64,000 nt of DNA from Planctomycetota bacterium (GTDB taxonomy: Bacteria > Planctomycetota > Planctomycetia > Gemmatales > Gemmataceae): the NCBI GenBank assembly GCA_016191165.1, contig JACPPF010000015.1, forward strand, positions 1-64,000, written 5' to 3'. Positions 34,609-42,400 of this stretch are shown here, piece after piece. Within the stretch, counting starts at the first letter, position 1. Each line of letters opens with the position of its first letter. The translations under genes and the position numbers were made by a program. Below the pieces are notes generated by a model. The model saw nothing but the letters and a program-made list of their open reading frames with translations, was not told where the DNA came from and searched no databases.

Positions 34609-35478
34609 ATGCGTTTTCGGTTTTCCATGTGCGTGCTTGTGGCTTTAACCTCGCGTCAACCGCTCCTCGCCGACGCCAATGTGCGCGTCGAAGTCTTGAA
34701 AAGCGGCGGCATCGCGATTTATCGGCCGGGCATCACAACGCCGATATTCGCTTTCAACGCCCCTCTTGCCGGCCGGCCGTACGTGCACCCCCTTCTCTCA
34801 CCTGATGGCAAAGGCACGCTCACCGAGTTCAGCCCCGGACATCACAGGCATCAGACCGGCATCTACGTGGGATTCCTCAAAGTCAATGGCCGCGATTATT
34901 TCCACAACCGCGGCAGCGAAAACTTTCGCCTGCGCGCCTTCGATTACAAAAACGACCCCCAGGGCGTCGTCTGGAAAAGCACCTACGACCTCCTCGATAA
35001 GAACAAATCCGCCCAGCTCACGGAGACGCAGGCCTGGGTGTTCCACGATTTCACGCAGACCTACCTCATCGACCTGACCTGGACGGCCAAGGCTCACACC
35101 GACGTTACCTTCGGCAAACACGACTACGGCGGCCTGTTCATCCGCATGCCGTTCAAAAACCAGAAGGACGCCCAGGCGATCAACAGCGAAGGTCAGATCA
35201 ACGGCAAGGCCGAGGGGCAGAAGGCAAAGTGGGTCGATATCGGCATGTCGGTCCCGGGCCGCAAGGGCGCCGCCCACATCGCGGTCCTGTCGCAAAAGTC
35301 CGTGCCCTGGCGCGTGGACGGCCAACTCGGCGTCGGCCCCAGTCCGAGCCGCGCGGGTGAATGGAAAATCGCCAAGGGACGAGACACTACACTCCGGTAT
35401 CGTTTCTACGTTTACACGGGTGAATTCCAGCGCGATCAGGTGGAAGCAGAATGGAAAGCCTTCAGCGCCATAAAATAA
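34609..35478 (+). CDS. Secreted DUF6807 (PmoA-like) protein
   Basis: 289 residues with a signal peptide (FSMCVLVALTSRQPLLADA). The mature part shows the blocks RPYVHPLLSPDGKGTLTEFSPGHHRHQTGIYVGF and WVFHDFTQTYLIDLTWTAKAHTDVTFGKHDYGGLFIRMPF. These are characteristic of the DUF6807 family, often annotated 'PmoA family' in planctomycetes although it has nothing to do with methane oxygenase. The fold is thought to be a beta-sandwich with conserved His residues (HHRHQTG). Enzymatic activity is not established. Often such proteins accompany sulfatases or sugar dehydrogenases, which are absent here. Confidence 0.82.
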   Translation: MRFRFSMCVLVALTSRQPLLADANVRVEVLKSGGIAIYRPGITTPIFAFNAPLAGRPYVHPLLSPDGKGTLTEFSPGHHRHQTGIYVGFLKVNGRDYFHNRGSENFRLRAFDYKNDPQGVVWKSTYDLLDKNKSAQLTETQAWVFHDFTQTYLIDLTWTAKAHTDVTFGKHDYGGLFIRMPFKNQKDAQAINSEGQINGKAEGQKAKWVDIGMSVPGRKGAAHIAVLSQKSVPWRVDGQLGVGPSPSRAGEWKIAKGRDTTLRYRFYVYTGEFQRDQVEAEWKAFSAIK

Positions 35479-35487
35479 CCGCTCACG

Positions 35488-35509
35488 CCCGCAGCCGAAA
35501 GGCTGCGGG
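35488..35509. terminator. Stem-loop CCCGCAGCC-GAAA-GGCTGCGGG
   Basis: A perfect 9-bp GC-rich stem with a GAAA tetraloop, ten bases after the DUF6807 stop codon. There is no T-run, so it is either a weak terminator, an mRNA 3'-end protector, or another member of the palindromic repeats. Confidence 0.5.
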
Positions 35510-35543
35510 ATGAACCACCCGGTAAACACAAAAAGGAGTTCTC

Positions 35544-36446
35544 ATGGGCCGTGTCTTGTTCTTAGCGTTTGCCACCATGTGTTTGGTCCCATGGGCTAAC
35601 GCAGGTGAAAAGGACCTCTCACTGACGATTCGGAAACGCGGACTAGCCAAGCTGAATGGCAAAGAAATTCAAATCGTGAATAACCTGAAGGTGAAGTGGT
35701 CCCCCAAGCAATCCGCCGTCATCGTCGTTGACATGTGGGACACCCACCACTGCTACAATGCCGTCACACGGGTGGTGGAGATGGCGCCGCGCATGAACAA
35801 GGTCCTCGAAAAATGCCGCTCGATGGGCATGACCATCATCCACGCCCCGTCAAGCTGCATGGACGCTTACAAGGATCACCCCGGACGCAAACGCGCGAAG
35901 GATGCGCCCACCGCCAAGAACCTGCCCAAGGACATCGGCGTTTGGTGTCACATGATCCCGGCCGAGGAGAAAGGCAAATACCCGCTCGATGCCTCCGACG
36001 GCGGTTGCGACTCCGATCCGGTGGATCAGGCCAAGCACCGCGCCGCCCTCATCAAGATGGGCCGCAACCCAAACGCCCCCTGGAAGTCGCAATACGCCGT
36101 ACTCAAGATGCACGACATCGACCTTGTCAGCGATTCCGGCGTCGAAATCTGGAATCTACTCGAATCTCGCAAGATCAACAACGTCATCATCCTCGGCGTC
36201 CACACCAACATGTGCGTCCTGGGCCGGCCTTTTGGCTTGCGCCAGATGGCCAAGAACGGCAAGAACGTCGTCCTCATGCGCGACATGACCGACACGATGT
36301 ATAACCCGAAGAAGTCGCCCTACGTCAACCACTACAAGGGCACGGCCTTGATTGTCGAGCATATCGAAAAGTACGTATGCCCGACGATCACCAGCGACCA
36401 GATCATCGGCGGCAAGGCATTTCGCTTCAAGGCGGATACGAATTGA
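35544..36446 (+). CDS. Secreted isochorismatase-like cysteine hydrolase
   Basis: 300 residues with a signal peptide (MGRVLFLAFATMCLVPWANA). The isochorismatase fold is shown by SAVIVVDMWDTHHCYNAVTRVVEMAPRMNKVLEKCRSMGMTIIHAPSS, carrying the catalytic Asp, and VIILGVHTNMCVLGRPFGLRQMAKNGKNVVLMRDMTDTMY, with the nucleophilic Cys in TNMCV. The lysine of the triad should lie in the central part. An insertion of about 60 residues between the two blocks (YKDHPGRKRAKDAPTAKN onward) makes it longer than nicotinamidases. The family hydrolyses amides or enol ethers. Export is unusual for nicotinamidases, so the substrate is uncertain. Confidence 0.82.
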   Translation: MGRVLFLAFATMCLVPWANAGEKDLSLTIRKRGLAKLNGKEIQIVNNLKVKWSPKQSAVIVVDMWDTHHCYNAVTRVVEMAPRMNKVLEKCRSMGMTIIHAPSSCMDAYKDHPGRKRAKDAPTAKNLPKDIGVWCHMIPAEEKGKYPLDASDGGCDSDPVDQAKHRAALIKMGRNPNAPWKSQYAVLKMHDIDLVSDSGVEIWNLLESRKINNVIILGVHTNMCVLGRPFGLRQMAKNGKNVVLMRDMTDTMYNPKKSPYVNHYKGTALIVEHIEKYVCPTITSDQIIGGKAFRFKADTN

Positions 36447-36451
36447 TATAG

Positions 36452-36510
36452 CCCGCCATTTATGGCGGGTGCAAGCCCCAGGATGAGCGCAGCGATTCCT
36501 GGGGGTTCTT
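36452..36510. terminator. Double hairpin after the isochorismatase-like gene
   Basis: CCCGCC-ATTTAT-GGCGGG (36452-36469) is followed by CCCCAGGA (36476-36483) paired with TCCTGGGG (36497-36504) and then TTCTT. The second loop contains GAGCGCAGCGA, a string shared with the hairpin at 49220-49285. It could act as a terminator and also belongs to the dispersed palindromes. Confidence 0.6.
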
Positions 36511-36539
36511 GCTAAAATCCACGGATGGAGGGAGAGCCA

Positions 36540-37097
36540 ATGTCTACGATCACGCAAAACAAACTGCTGACCGCCGAGGAATTTTTCCTGCTGCCCCATC
36601 CCGCGGACGGATCGCAGCAGGAACTGGTTCGCGGGGAGATCATCACCATGCCGCCGCCCGGAGGTTTGCACGGCGTTACCTGTTCCAAAGCCGATCGGAG
36701 ACTCGGCGTCTATATCGACAGCGGTCCCGGGGGAACGCTTGTTTGCAACGACACCGGCTTCGTCACCGAGCGCGATCCCGATAGCGTGCGCGGCCCCGAC
36801 CTTGCCTATTGGTCGAAAGAGCGTCTCAAGGAAGTCCCCGTCGGCTATATCGAGATCGCCCCGGACATGCTCGTCGAAGTCTTGTCGCCCAGCAACGCGT
36901 GGAAGCAGATTCGCAACAAGGTCAAGGAGTATTTCGCCAAAGGAGTCCGGCTCGTCTGGGTGATCGCGCCGGAGGATCGCACGCTGACGATCTACCGCAC
37001 CCCCGATGAAGGGCGCATCCTGCATGAGAACGCCACCGTGACCGGCGAGGACGTGCTGCCAGGGTTCACGTGCCGCGTGAGCGATCTGCTGCCGTGA
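36540..37097 (+). CDS. Uma2-family protein (PD-(D/E)XK nuclease fold)
   Basis: 185 residues from the ATG at 36540, with GGAGGGAG just upstream. The domain has ELVRGEIITMPPPGG at the start, ERDPDSVRGPDLAYW carrying the metal-binding Asp, and the strand IEIAPDMLVEVLSPSN with the E of the nuclease motif. It ends with a DLLP-like tail. Uma2 proteins are abundant in planctomycetes and cyanobacteria and have a restriction-endonuclease-like fold, but their function is unknown. It lies 50 bp before the HARE-HTH gene. Confidence 0.88.
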   Translation: MSTITQNKLLTAEEFFLLPHPADGSQQELVRGEIITMPPPGGLHGVTCSKADRRLGVYIDSGPGGTLVCNDTGFVTERDPDSVRGPDLAYWSKERLKEVPVGYIEIAPDMLVEVLSPSNAWKQIRNKVKEYFAKGVRLVWVIAPEDRTLTIYRTPDEGRILHENATVTGEDVLPGFTCRVSDLLP

Positions 37098-37145
37098 CGT
37101 GGGATCACGCGAATTCAAAGCGTTCCCAAAGAACCGGGAAAAAAA

Positions 37146-38078
37146 ATGGCCGAACACATTTCGTTTGTCGAGCTTGCAAAGCGGGTTCTTGAAAAGGCTA
37201 GCAAGCCCATGACCCCGCGCGAGATCTGGGGGGAAGCTCAACAGATGGGTATCACGTCGATGCTCAAGACGACCGGGAAAACTCCCGACCAAAGTTTGGC
37301 CGCACGCCTTTACACTGACGAGGATAACTTTACAAAGGTCGGATCGAGTCCGGCCAGGTTCGTACTTAGGTCGCTCGGCCATCTGGTCTCCAACTTGGAA
37401 CAGGAGGTATTATCAACACCGCTGGTCCAGCCAAGGCTGAACACGTACACAGAGCGCGACCTCCATCCACTTCTCGTGATATTCGCGCAAAGCGAATTCG
37501 ACGCGCATTCCCGTACGATTTACCACGAACACTCTCAAAAAAAGGCAGCAAAACAAAACGAATGGATTCATCCGGACATCGTTGGTTTCGCGCTGACGGG
37601 TCACCGTTGGACGAATGAGGTTGTGCAGTTGTCCCAAAGTAGCCCCGCATGGCCTGCCCGGATGTTCTCATTCGAGCTCAAGATTGACGTCAGTTTCGCT
37701 AATCTGCGACAATACTTTTTTCAGGCCGTTTCGAATTCGTCATGGGCGCATGAAGGGTATTTGGTCGCGGTCGACTTTGACCCAGATCAGCAATTCGAAG
37801 AAGAGCTAACGCGCCTCTCTCAGAGCTTTGGAATCGGAGTCATCGAACTAAACACGACAGACCCTATTGCCAGTCAGATCAAACTGCCGGCAAGAGAAAA
37901 GTCCGTGTTGGATTGGAAGACCGTCGATCGGATAGCGGCTGTGAATTCAGACTTCAGGGAATTCGTTGGCTCCGTCGCTAGCTCGGTGAAAATCAACCAA
38001 CCGGTGACAGTCGGATTCGACCGACTACTTGCGGGTTCTGATCTAGAGGTTTACCTCAAGAAATTCCAGGACACATAG
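37146..38078 (+). CDS. HARE-HTH protein with a PD-(D/E)XK-like C-terminal domain
   Basis: 310 residues. Residues 4-75 form a HARE-HTH winged helix (SFVELAKRVLEKASKPMTPREIWGEAQQMG), a domain linking DNA-modification systems with chromatin proteins. Residues 100-300 resemble COG2958-type proteins and carry a nuclease-like pattern: Asp144 in HPDIVGFAL and Glu177-x-Lys179 in FSFELKID. This suggests a DNA-binding nuclease. The codons are less GC-biased than those of its neighbours, a hint of horizontal transfer. It ends 50 bp before the XPB-type helicase gene on the same strand, so an operon is likely. Activity is inferred and not demonstrated. Confidence 0.75.
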   Translation: MAEHISFVELAKRVLEKASKPMTPREIWGEAQQMGITSMLKTTGKTPDQSLAARLYTDEDNFTKVGSSPARFVLRSLGHLVSNLEQEVLSTPLVQPRLNTYTERDLHPLLVIFAQSEFDAHSRTIYHEHSQKKAAKQNEWIHPDIVGFALTGHRWTNEVVQLSQSSPAWPARMFSFELKIDVSFANLRQYFFQAVSNSSWAHEGYLVAVDFDPDQQFEEELTRLSQSFGIGVIELNTTDPIASQIKLPAREKSVLDWKTVDRIAAVNSDFREFVGSVASSVKINQPVTVGFDRLLAGSDLEVYLKKFQDT

Positions 38079-38127
38079 ACCGTGGGCGAACACCGCTTTT
38101 TGCAATTCAGCCTTCTGGTGCCAAACG

Positions 38128-39534
38128 ATGTCCGCCCCGTTACTATTCCACTTCGACGCCGGCACGCTCGTCCTCACCGGCGACGCTGACCTCTTGCAAG
38201 CGCTCCCCAATGTCCTGCTCGATCCGCGCACCAACGCCTACCGGGCCGAAGCACGCCATTATCGCGCCATCGTCGAAGCGCTGCGGCAACAGAAGATCGA
38301 CTTTACCGACGCCGCCCGCGATTATCAGCCGCTCGTTTGCAAGCTGCTCGATCCGCGCACGCCGTTTCCGCATCAGAAGGAAGCGATGACGACCTGGTGG
38401 AACGGCGGCGGCCGTGGCGTCGTCGTGCTGCCCACCGGCACCGGCAAGACGTTCGTCGCTCTCCTGGCAATCGCCCACGTTGGGCGACCCACACTCGTCA
38501 TCACGCCGACGATTCCCCTGATGAACCAGTGGTATGGCGAATTGCTCAAAGCATTTGCCGCTTGCGGCGTAGCAAAGGAGGCTGCTACGCCGCAAGGGGC
38601 CGTTGGGCTCCTCGGCGGCGGCTACTACGACTTCCAGCCGCTCACCGTCACTACCTACGACTCCGCGTATATCCACCTGGAACGCTGGGGGAACAAATTC
38701 GGCCTGATCGTCTTCGATGAATGCCACCACCTTCCCAGCCCGAGCTATCAATTCGCCGCCGTCGGGGCGATCGCGCCGTATCGCCTCGGTTTGACGGCCA
38801 CGCCCGAGCGCGCCGACGGACGCGAGGCGATTTATCCCGAGTTGATCGGCCCCATCGTCTATCGCCGCGAGATCAAGCAACTGGCGGGCGACTTTTTGGC
38901 GGAGTATCGCGTCGTCCGCATCGATGTCGAACTGACCCCTGAGGACAAGGACCGCTACACGAAAGCTCGCACGACCTATCGTGACTTCGTGCAAGCACGC
39001 GGCATCTCGATGGGTTCGCCGCAAGGCTGGCAGCGCTTCATTCAGGAAACCTGCCGCCATCCCGAGGGCCGGGCCGCGTTTCAGGCGTATCGTGAACAGA
39101 AACGCCTTTCAGTCGCCGCGCCCGCGAAGATCAACCTGCTCGACGAGTTGCTGCACCGCCACGCGCTCGATCGATCTATCATCTTCACCTACGACAACGC
39201 CAGCGTCTATCAGATTGCGCGACGATTTCTAGTGCCGGCCATCACGCATCAAACCAAGACGCGCGAACGCCAGGTGATCCTCGAACGTTTTCACAAGGGC
39301 GAATACAACGTCGTCGTAACCAGCCAGGTTCTCAACGAGGGCGTCGATGTCCCTGCCGCCAACGTCGGCATCATCCTGTCCGGCACCGGCAGCGTCCGCG
39401 AGCACGTGCAACGCCTGGGACGATTGTTGCGAAAGCTGGGCGACAAGCAGGCACTGCTCTACGAGGTGGTGACGCGCGACACGGCCGAGGAATACACGAG
39501 CGAGCGGCGGAGGCAACACGATGCTTACGGGTAA
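38128..39534 (+). CDS. XPB-type superfamily 2 DNA helicase
   Basis: 468 residues. Walker A LPTGTGKT is at 101-108, motif II DECH at 197-200, motif III LTATPE near 222, and motif VI QRLGRLLRK near 430. The C-terminal blocks SIIFTYDNASVYQIARRFLVPAITH and VVTSQVLNEGVDVPAANVGIILSGTGSVREHVQRLGRLLRK match XPB/Rad25-like helicases, which unwind DNA in repair and transcription. The gene overlaps the DUF790/Bax1-like gene by 14 bases, the arrangement known for archaeal XPB-Bax1 pairs. Residues about 145-157 are encoded by a palindrome (38561-38596) that appears to be inserted in frame. Confidence 0.88.
   Translation: MSAPLLFHFDAGTLVLTGDADLLQALPNVLLDPRTNAYRAEARHYRAIVEALRQQKIDFTDAARDYQPLVCKLLDPRTPFPHQKEAMTTWWNGGGRGVVVLPTGTGKTFVALLAIAHVGRPTLVITPTIPLMNQWYGELLKAFAACGVAKEAATPQGAVGLLGGGYYDFQPLTVTTYDSAYIHLERWGNKFGLIVFDECHHLPSPSYQFAAVGAIAPYRLGLTATPERADGREAIYPELIGPIVYRREIKQLAGDFLAEYRVVRIDVELTPEDKDRYTKARTTYRDFVQARGISMGSPQGWQRFIQETCRHPEGRAAFQAYREQKRLSVAAPAKINLLDELLHRHALDRSIIFTYDNASVYQIARRFLVPAITHQTKTRERQVILERFHKGEYNVVVTSQVLNEGVDVPAANVGIILSGTGSVREHVQRLGRLLRKLGDKQALLYEVVTRDTAEEYTSERRRQHDAYG
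38561..38596 (+). repeat. Palindrome inserted in frame in the XPB-type helicase gene
   Basis: CTTGCGGCGTAGCA (38561-38574), loop AAGGAGGC, TGCTACGCCGCAAG (38583-38596): a perfect 14-bp stem. It encodes CGVAKEAATPQG between KAF and VGLLGGGYYDF, where helicases of this type normally have a short turn. The reading frame is kept. Confidence 0.75.
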
Positions 39535-40792
39535 GCAGGTCCGCATTCGCTTCGCCCGGGATCAGATCATCCCCCAGTATCTCGAGGCGAGTGATCCGCA
39601 ATGGCTTGGCGTCGCCGAGGAACTGCTGGGTGTGTTTCGATCCAGCAACGGCAAGGCACGCGGCGAGTTGGAAGGCGAGATCGAGGAACTCTTCGGCGAT
39701 TTGCCGCAACCGCTCATTCATAACGGGCTGGCAAAGCTACTGGAAGATCGCTGTGAGTTCGAGGTCGACGCCCCGCTTCCGCCCGGCGAGGTGCGCGACG
39801 CCGTCTTTCTCGCCGCGGCCAAGAATCGGCAAGCGACTCTCGAAGCGATCGGCCAGGCCTTCTCACGCGAGGAAGTCATCCAAACGATCGCGTCACAGCT
39901 GGACACCGATCCAGCGAAAATCGAGGTGAGCCTGTTCGCAGACCTGAAAAGCGAACAACGCCTGACGCAATTCAAGGACACCACCGCCGACCGCTTGCTG
40001 GATCGCTACAACGTCGCACTCGCCCAAGCCGTGCTCTTGCGTTCCACCGGCATCGAAATCACGATCCACGGCGAGACGCCGGCTCGCTATCGGCAACTCT
40101 TTCGCCAGATCAAGTTTCATCGGCTCATGTGCGACATCGAAAGACTGTCCGAGCCTGAAGCGTTAGCGAAGCGGCCGCGGAAATCCCTCCCTAATGCTTC
40201 AGGCCCGGACGTGTATCGGTTGCGAATCGACGGCCCCTTGAGCCTGTTCAGCGCCACGCAGAAGTACGGCCTGCAACTCGCACTCTTCTTGCCCACGCTG
40301 CTTCTGTGCAAGCATTTCGAGTTGAAAGCCAACCTGCGCTGGGGAACGGAGAAGAAGGCCAAGGTGTTTCACCTATCCGCCAAGGACGGCCTCGTCTCGC
40401 ATCAGGCGGAGACCGGCGCCTACGTCCCGCCCGAAGTGCCGATGTTCGTGGAACTGTTCAAGAAGAAAATCGCCGACTGGGAAATCAGCGATGAAACCGA
40501 GATCATCCCGCTCGGCAAGAACGTGTGGGTCCCCGATTATCGCCTGGTGCATCGCGCGACTGGCAACGTGGTGCTGCTCGACATCCTCGGCTTCTGGCGT
40601 CGTTCCAGTGCCGAACGCCACCTGGCGATGTTGCAGGAACACGCAGGCGCACCGTTCATCATCGCCCTGTCCGACCAGCTCAACGTCGAGGAAGCCGATT
40701 TAGAAGGCCTACCCGACAACGTGGTCCGCTTCCGCAACATGCCGCTGCCGGAGGAGGTGGTGCGGCGGGCAGCGCAATTGCTCGAGGTTTGA
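39521..40792 (+). CDS. DUF790 family protein, Bax1-like helicase-associated nuclease
   Basis: 423 residues. It starts MLTGKQVRIRFARDQIIPQYL and contains FHRLMCDIERL, RIDGPLSLFSATQKYGLQLALFLPTLLLC and a C-terminal nuclease-like part WVPDYRLVHRATGNVVLLDILGFWRR with Asp and Glu/Asp-x-Lys-like positions. DUF790 proteins include the archaeal Bax1, a nuclease that binds XPB and cuts DNA at the helicase junction. Coupling by a 14-base overlap with the helicase gene supports the same partnership. Residues 209-230 are encoded by a dispersed palindromic repeat inserted in frame. A role in nucleotide-excision-like repair is likely, though defence cannot be excluded. Confidence 0.85.
   Translation: MLTGKQVRIRFARDQIIPQYLEASDPQWLGVAEELLGVFRSSNGKARGELEGEIEELFGDLPQPLIHNGLAKLLEDRCEFEVDAPLPPGEVRDAVFLAAAKNRQATLEAIGQAFSREEVIQTIASQLDTDPAKIEVSLFADLKSEQRLTQFKDTTADRLLDRYNVALAQAVLLRSTGIEITIHGETPARYRQLFRQIKFHRLMCDIERLSEPEALAKRPRKSLPNASGPDVYRLRIDGPLSLFSATQKYGLQLALFLPTLLLCKHFELKANLRWGTEKKAKVFHLSAKDGLVSHQAETGAYVPPEVPMFVELFKKKIADWEISDETEIIPLGKNVWVPDYRLVHRATGNVVLLDILGFWRRSSAERHLAMLQEHAGAPFIIALSDQLNVEEADLEGLPDNVVRFRNMPLPEEVVRRAAQLLEV
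40145..40210 (+). repeat. 'GAGCCTGAAGCG' palindrome inserted in frame in the DUF790 gene
   Basis: CCGAGCCTGAAGCGTTAGCG is mirrored with mismatches by CTAATGCTTCAGGCCCGG. It is the same family as the intergenic copies at 5306 and 22122. It encodes LSEPEALAKRPRKSLPNASG, 22 extra codons between CDIER and VYRLRIDGPLSLF, and keeps the frame. Confidence 0.85.
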
Positions 40793-40862
40793 GCACATTC
40801 CTTTTCGTCGGATGAATTGCACCGTGCGGGCTTTCGGGTAGAATTATCTGAAGGAGGCAACC

Positions 40863-41624
40863 ATGCCGATACACAACTGGTCCGCCGTCAGCGACGGGAT
40901 GTTTCATTGGTTCCATCAGACCTGGATCGTCGCCATTGCAAAGTGGCTGAACGAGGGTCGCCTGCCCGAGGGTTTCTACGCCATCGGCGAGGTCTACGCC
41001 AACGAGGTTGAACCCGACGTGTTGGCGGTCGAAGATCGTCCGCCCGAAGTTGGCCGGGCTAATGGACATTCATCCAACGGGTTCGGCGTCGCGCTTTTGG
41101 AGTCGCCGCCCAAAACGCGTTACAACTGGGAAGCGGAGACGGAATCGTATCTGGCCAGAAAAGATCTCATCGCCGTGCATAGCGTCGAGGGCATTCTGGT
41201 CTCGGTGATTGAGATCGTCTCGGCCGGCAACAAGTCGAGCCAGGCACGCTTTCGCAAGTTTCTCACGAAGACGATCGAGTTTCTGGATCAAGGCGTGCAC
41301 GTCCTCGTCGTCGATCTTTTCCCGCCGACGCCGCGCGACCCGCAGGGGATTCATCAAGCGATCTGGAGCGAAAAATACGATGGTGATTTCGAGTTCCACG
41401 CAGACAAGCCCTTGACGCTGGCCTCCTATCGAGCCACCACGGAGGGAAGCGTTGCCCGCTCGTTCGTCGAACCGATCGCCGTCGGCGACGCGCTGCCCGC
41501 GATGCCGTTGTTCCTGTGGTCCGATCGCTACATCAACGTGGAACTTGAGCAGACCTATCAAAGCGCGTGGGAGGTTTATCCGGGACCGTTGAAGCCGAAG
41601 GTTGAGAGGGGGGCGGCGGGGTGA
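40863..41624 (+). CDS. DUF4058 family protein
   Basis: 253 residues starting MPIHNWSAVSDGMFHWFHQTWI; GAAGGAGG lies just upstream of the ATG. Family blocks are VHSVEGILVSVIEIVSAGNKSSQARFRKF and FLDQGVHVLVVDLFPPTPRDPQG. The VIEIVS strand and the Lys that follows fit a nuclease-like fold, but the function is unknown. DUF4058 genes are multi-copy in planctomycetes and cyanobacteria, as Uma2 genes are. The last 190 bp are duplicated at 42401-42587, on the far side of the PIN-domain module. Confidence 0.88.
   Translation: MPIHNWSAVSDGMFHWFHQTWIVAIAKWLNEGRLPEGFYAIGEVYANEVEPDVLAVEDRPPEVGRANGHSSNGFGVALLESPPKTRYNWEAETESYLARKDLIAVHSVEGILVSVIEIVSAGNKSSQARFRKFLTKTIEFLDQGVHVLVVDLFPPTPRDPQGIHQAIWSEKYDGDFEFHADKPLTLASYRATTEGSVARSFVEPIAVGDALPAMPLFLWSDRYINVELEQTYQSAWEVYPGPLKPKVERGAAG
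41433..41624 (+). repeat. Direct repeat, left copy (3' end of DUF4058 gene)
   Basis: From GCCACCAC at 41433 to the TGA at 41624. It matches 42401-42587 over its whole length, with the last 162 bp aligned without gaps and only about a dozen differences. The two copies flank the PIN-domain gene pair. Confidence 0.9.
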
Positions 41625-41732
41625 GATTCGATGCTGCCTTTCCCTCTCAGCACGGCGCCTTTCCATCGTCGGTTTGTGTAGAGTAAACGTTATCTTCGCT
41701 TGCAGAAGCGGACGTGGTCGAAGAGAACGCAG

Positions 41733-42173
41733 ATGAAAATCTACATGGACATGTGCAGTCTACAACGCCCCTTCGACGACAAGAGCCAGGTCCGTGTCCT
41801 TGTGGAGGCCCAGGCTGTTTTGGGCGTACTTGCGTTGTGCGAGGCGGGCGAAGCCGAGTTGATCGCTTCGGATGCTCTGGTGTTCGAAACCGAAGCGAAC
41901 CTGGACGCTGTTCGCCGTGACTTTGCCATGCAGGCAATTGCCAAGGCCGCACAGTTCGTCGCGACCAACGAGCAAGTCAAATCCCCGGCGCAGACTTACA
42001 TCGCCGCCAACGTCAAGCCTTTGGACCCGCTGCATCTGGCGTCGGCAGTCGAGGCCCAGGCAGACTTTTTCTGCACCTGCGACGATCGATTCTTGAAAAA
42101 GGCCCGCGCGCTCACCGTGCCGCCCACCAAAGTCGTTTCGCCGCTCGAATTAGTATCGGAGCTACAACCATGA
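41733..42173 (+). CDS. PIN-domain RNase-like protein (probable toxin)
   Basis: 146 residues from the ATG at 41733; the open frame starts at 41700, but the family begins MKIYMDMCSL. PIN acidic residues are Asp6 in YMDMCSLQRPF, Glu in VFETEANLD, Asp in PLDPLHLASAVEAQAD and Asp in CTCDDRFLKKA. PIN proteins are metal-dependent RNases, usually toxins of VapBC-like pairs. The next small gene overlaps the stop codon (ATGA) and is the candidate partner. The pair sits between two copies of the DUF4058 3' end. Confidence 0.82.
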   Translation: MKIYMDMCSLQRPFDDKSQVRVLVEAQAVLGVLALCEAGEAELIASDALVFETEANLDAVRRDFAMQAIAKAAQFVATNEQVKSPAQTYIAANVKPLDPLHLASAVEAQADFFCTCDDRFLKKARALTVPPTKVVSPLELVSELQP

Positions 42174-42397
42174 CGACAACGCCAAGAACGCTCAGTGAAG
42201 TGAATCATGAGGCCATTCGCCTGCTTGCCGAACACATCGGCGTTGTGGACACGTTCCGGTTCGTCAACCAGTTCACGACCGGTCACGGCAACTACACCGA
42301 GGACCGGCACGCTTTGTTCGACCACTTGACCCTGGACGAGATTGTGTCGGCCATCGAAAAACGCCGCGCCAGCCAAAAGGACGACAAGCCGGCTTGA
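42170..42397 (+). CDS. Small protein coupled to the PIN gene (candidate antitoxin)
   Basis: 75 residues, acidic and polar (NHEAIRLLAEHIGVVDTFRFVNQFTTGHGNYTEDRHALFDHLTLDEIVSAIEKRRASQ). Its ATG overlaps the PIN gene stop codon by four bases, so the two are translated together. Antitoxins usually precede PIN toxins; here the order is reversed, and no AbrB or RHH DNA-binding motif is evident. The partner role is therefore inferred from coupling only. Confidence 0.65.
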   Translation: MTTTPRTLSEVNHEAIRLLAEHIGVVDTFRFVNQFTTGHGNYTEDRHALFDHLTLDEIVSAIEKRRASQKDDKPA

Positions 42398-42400
42398 CGG

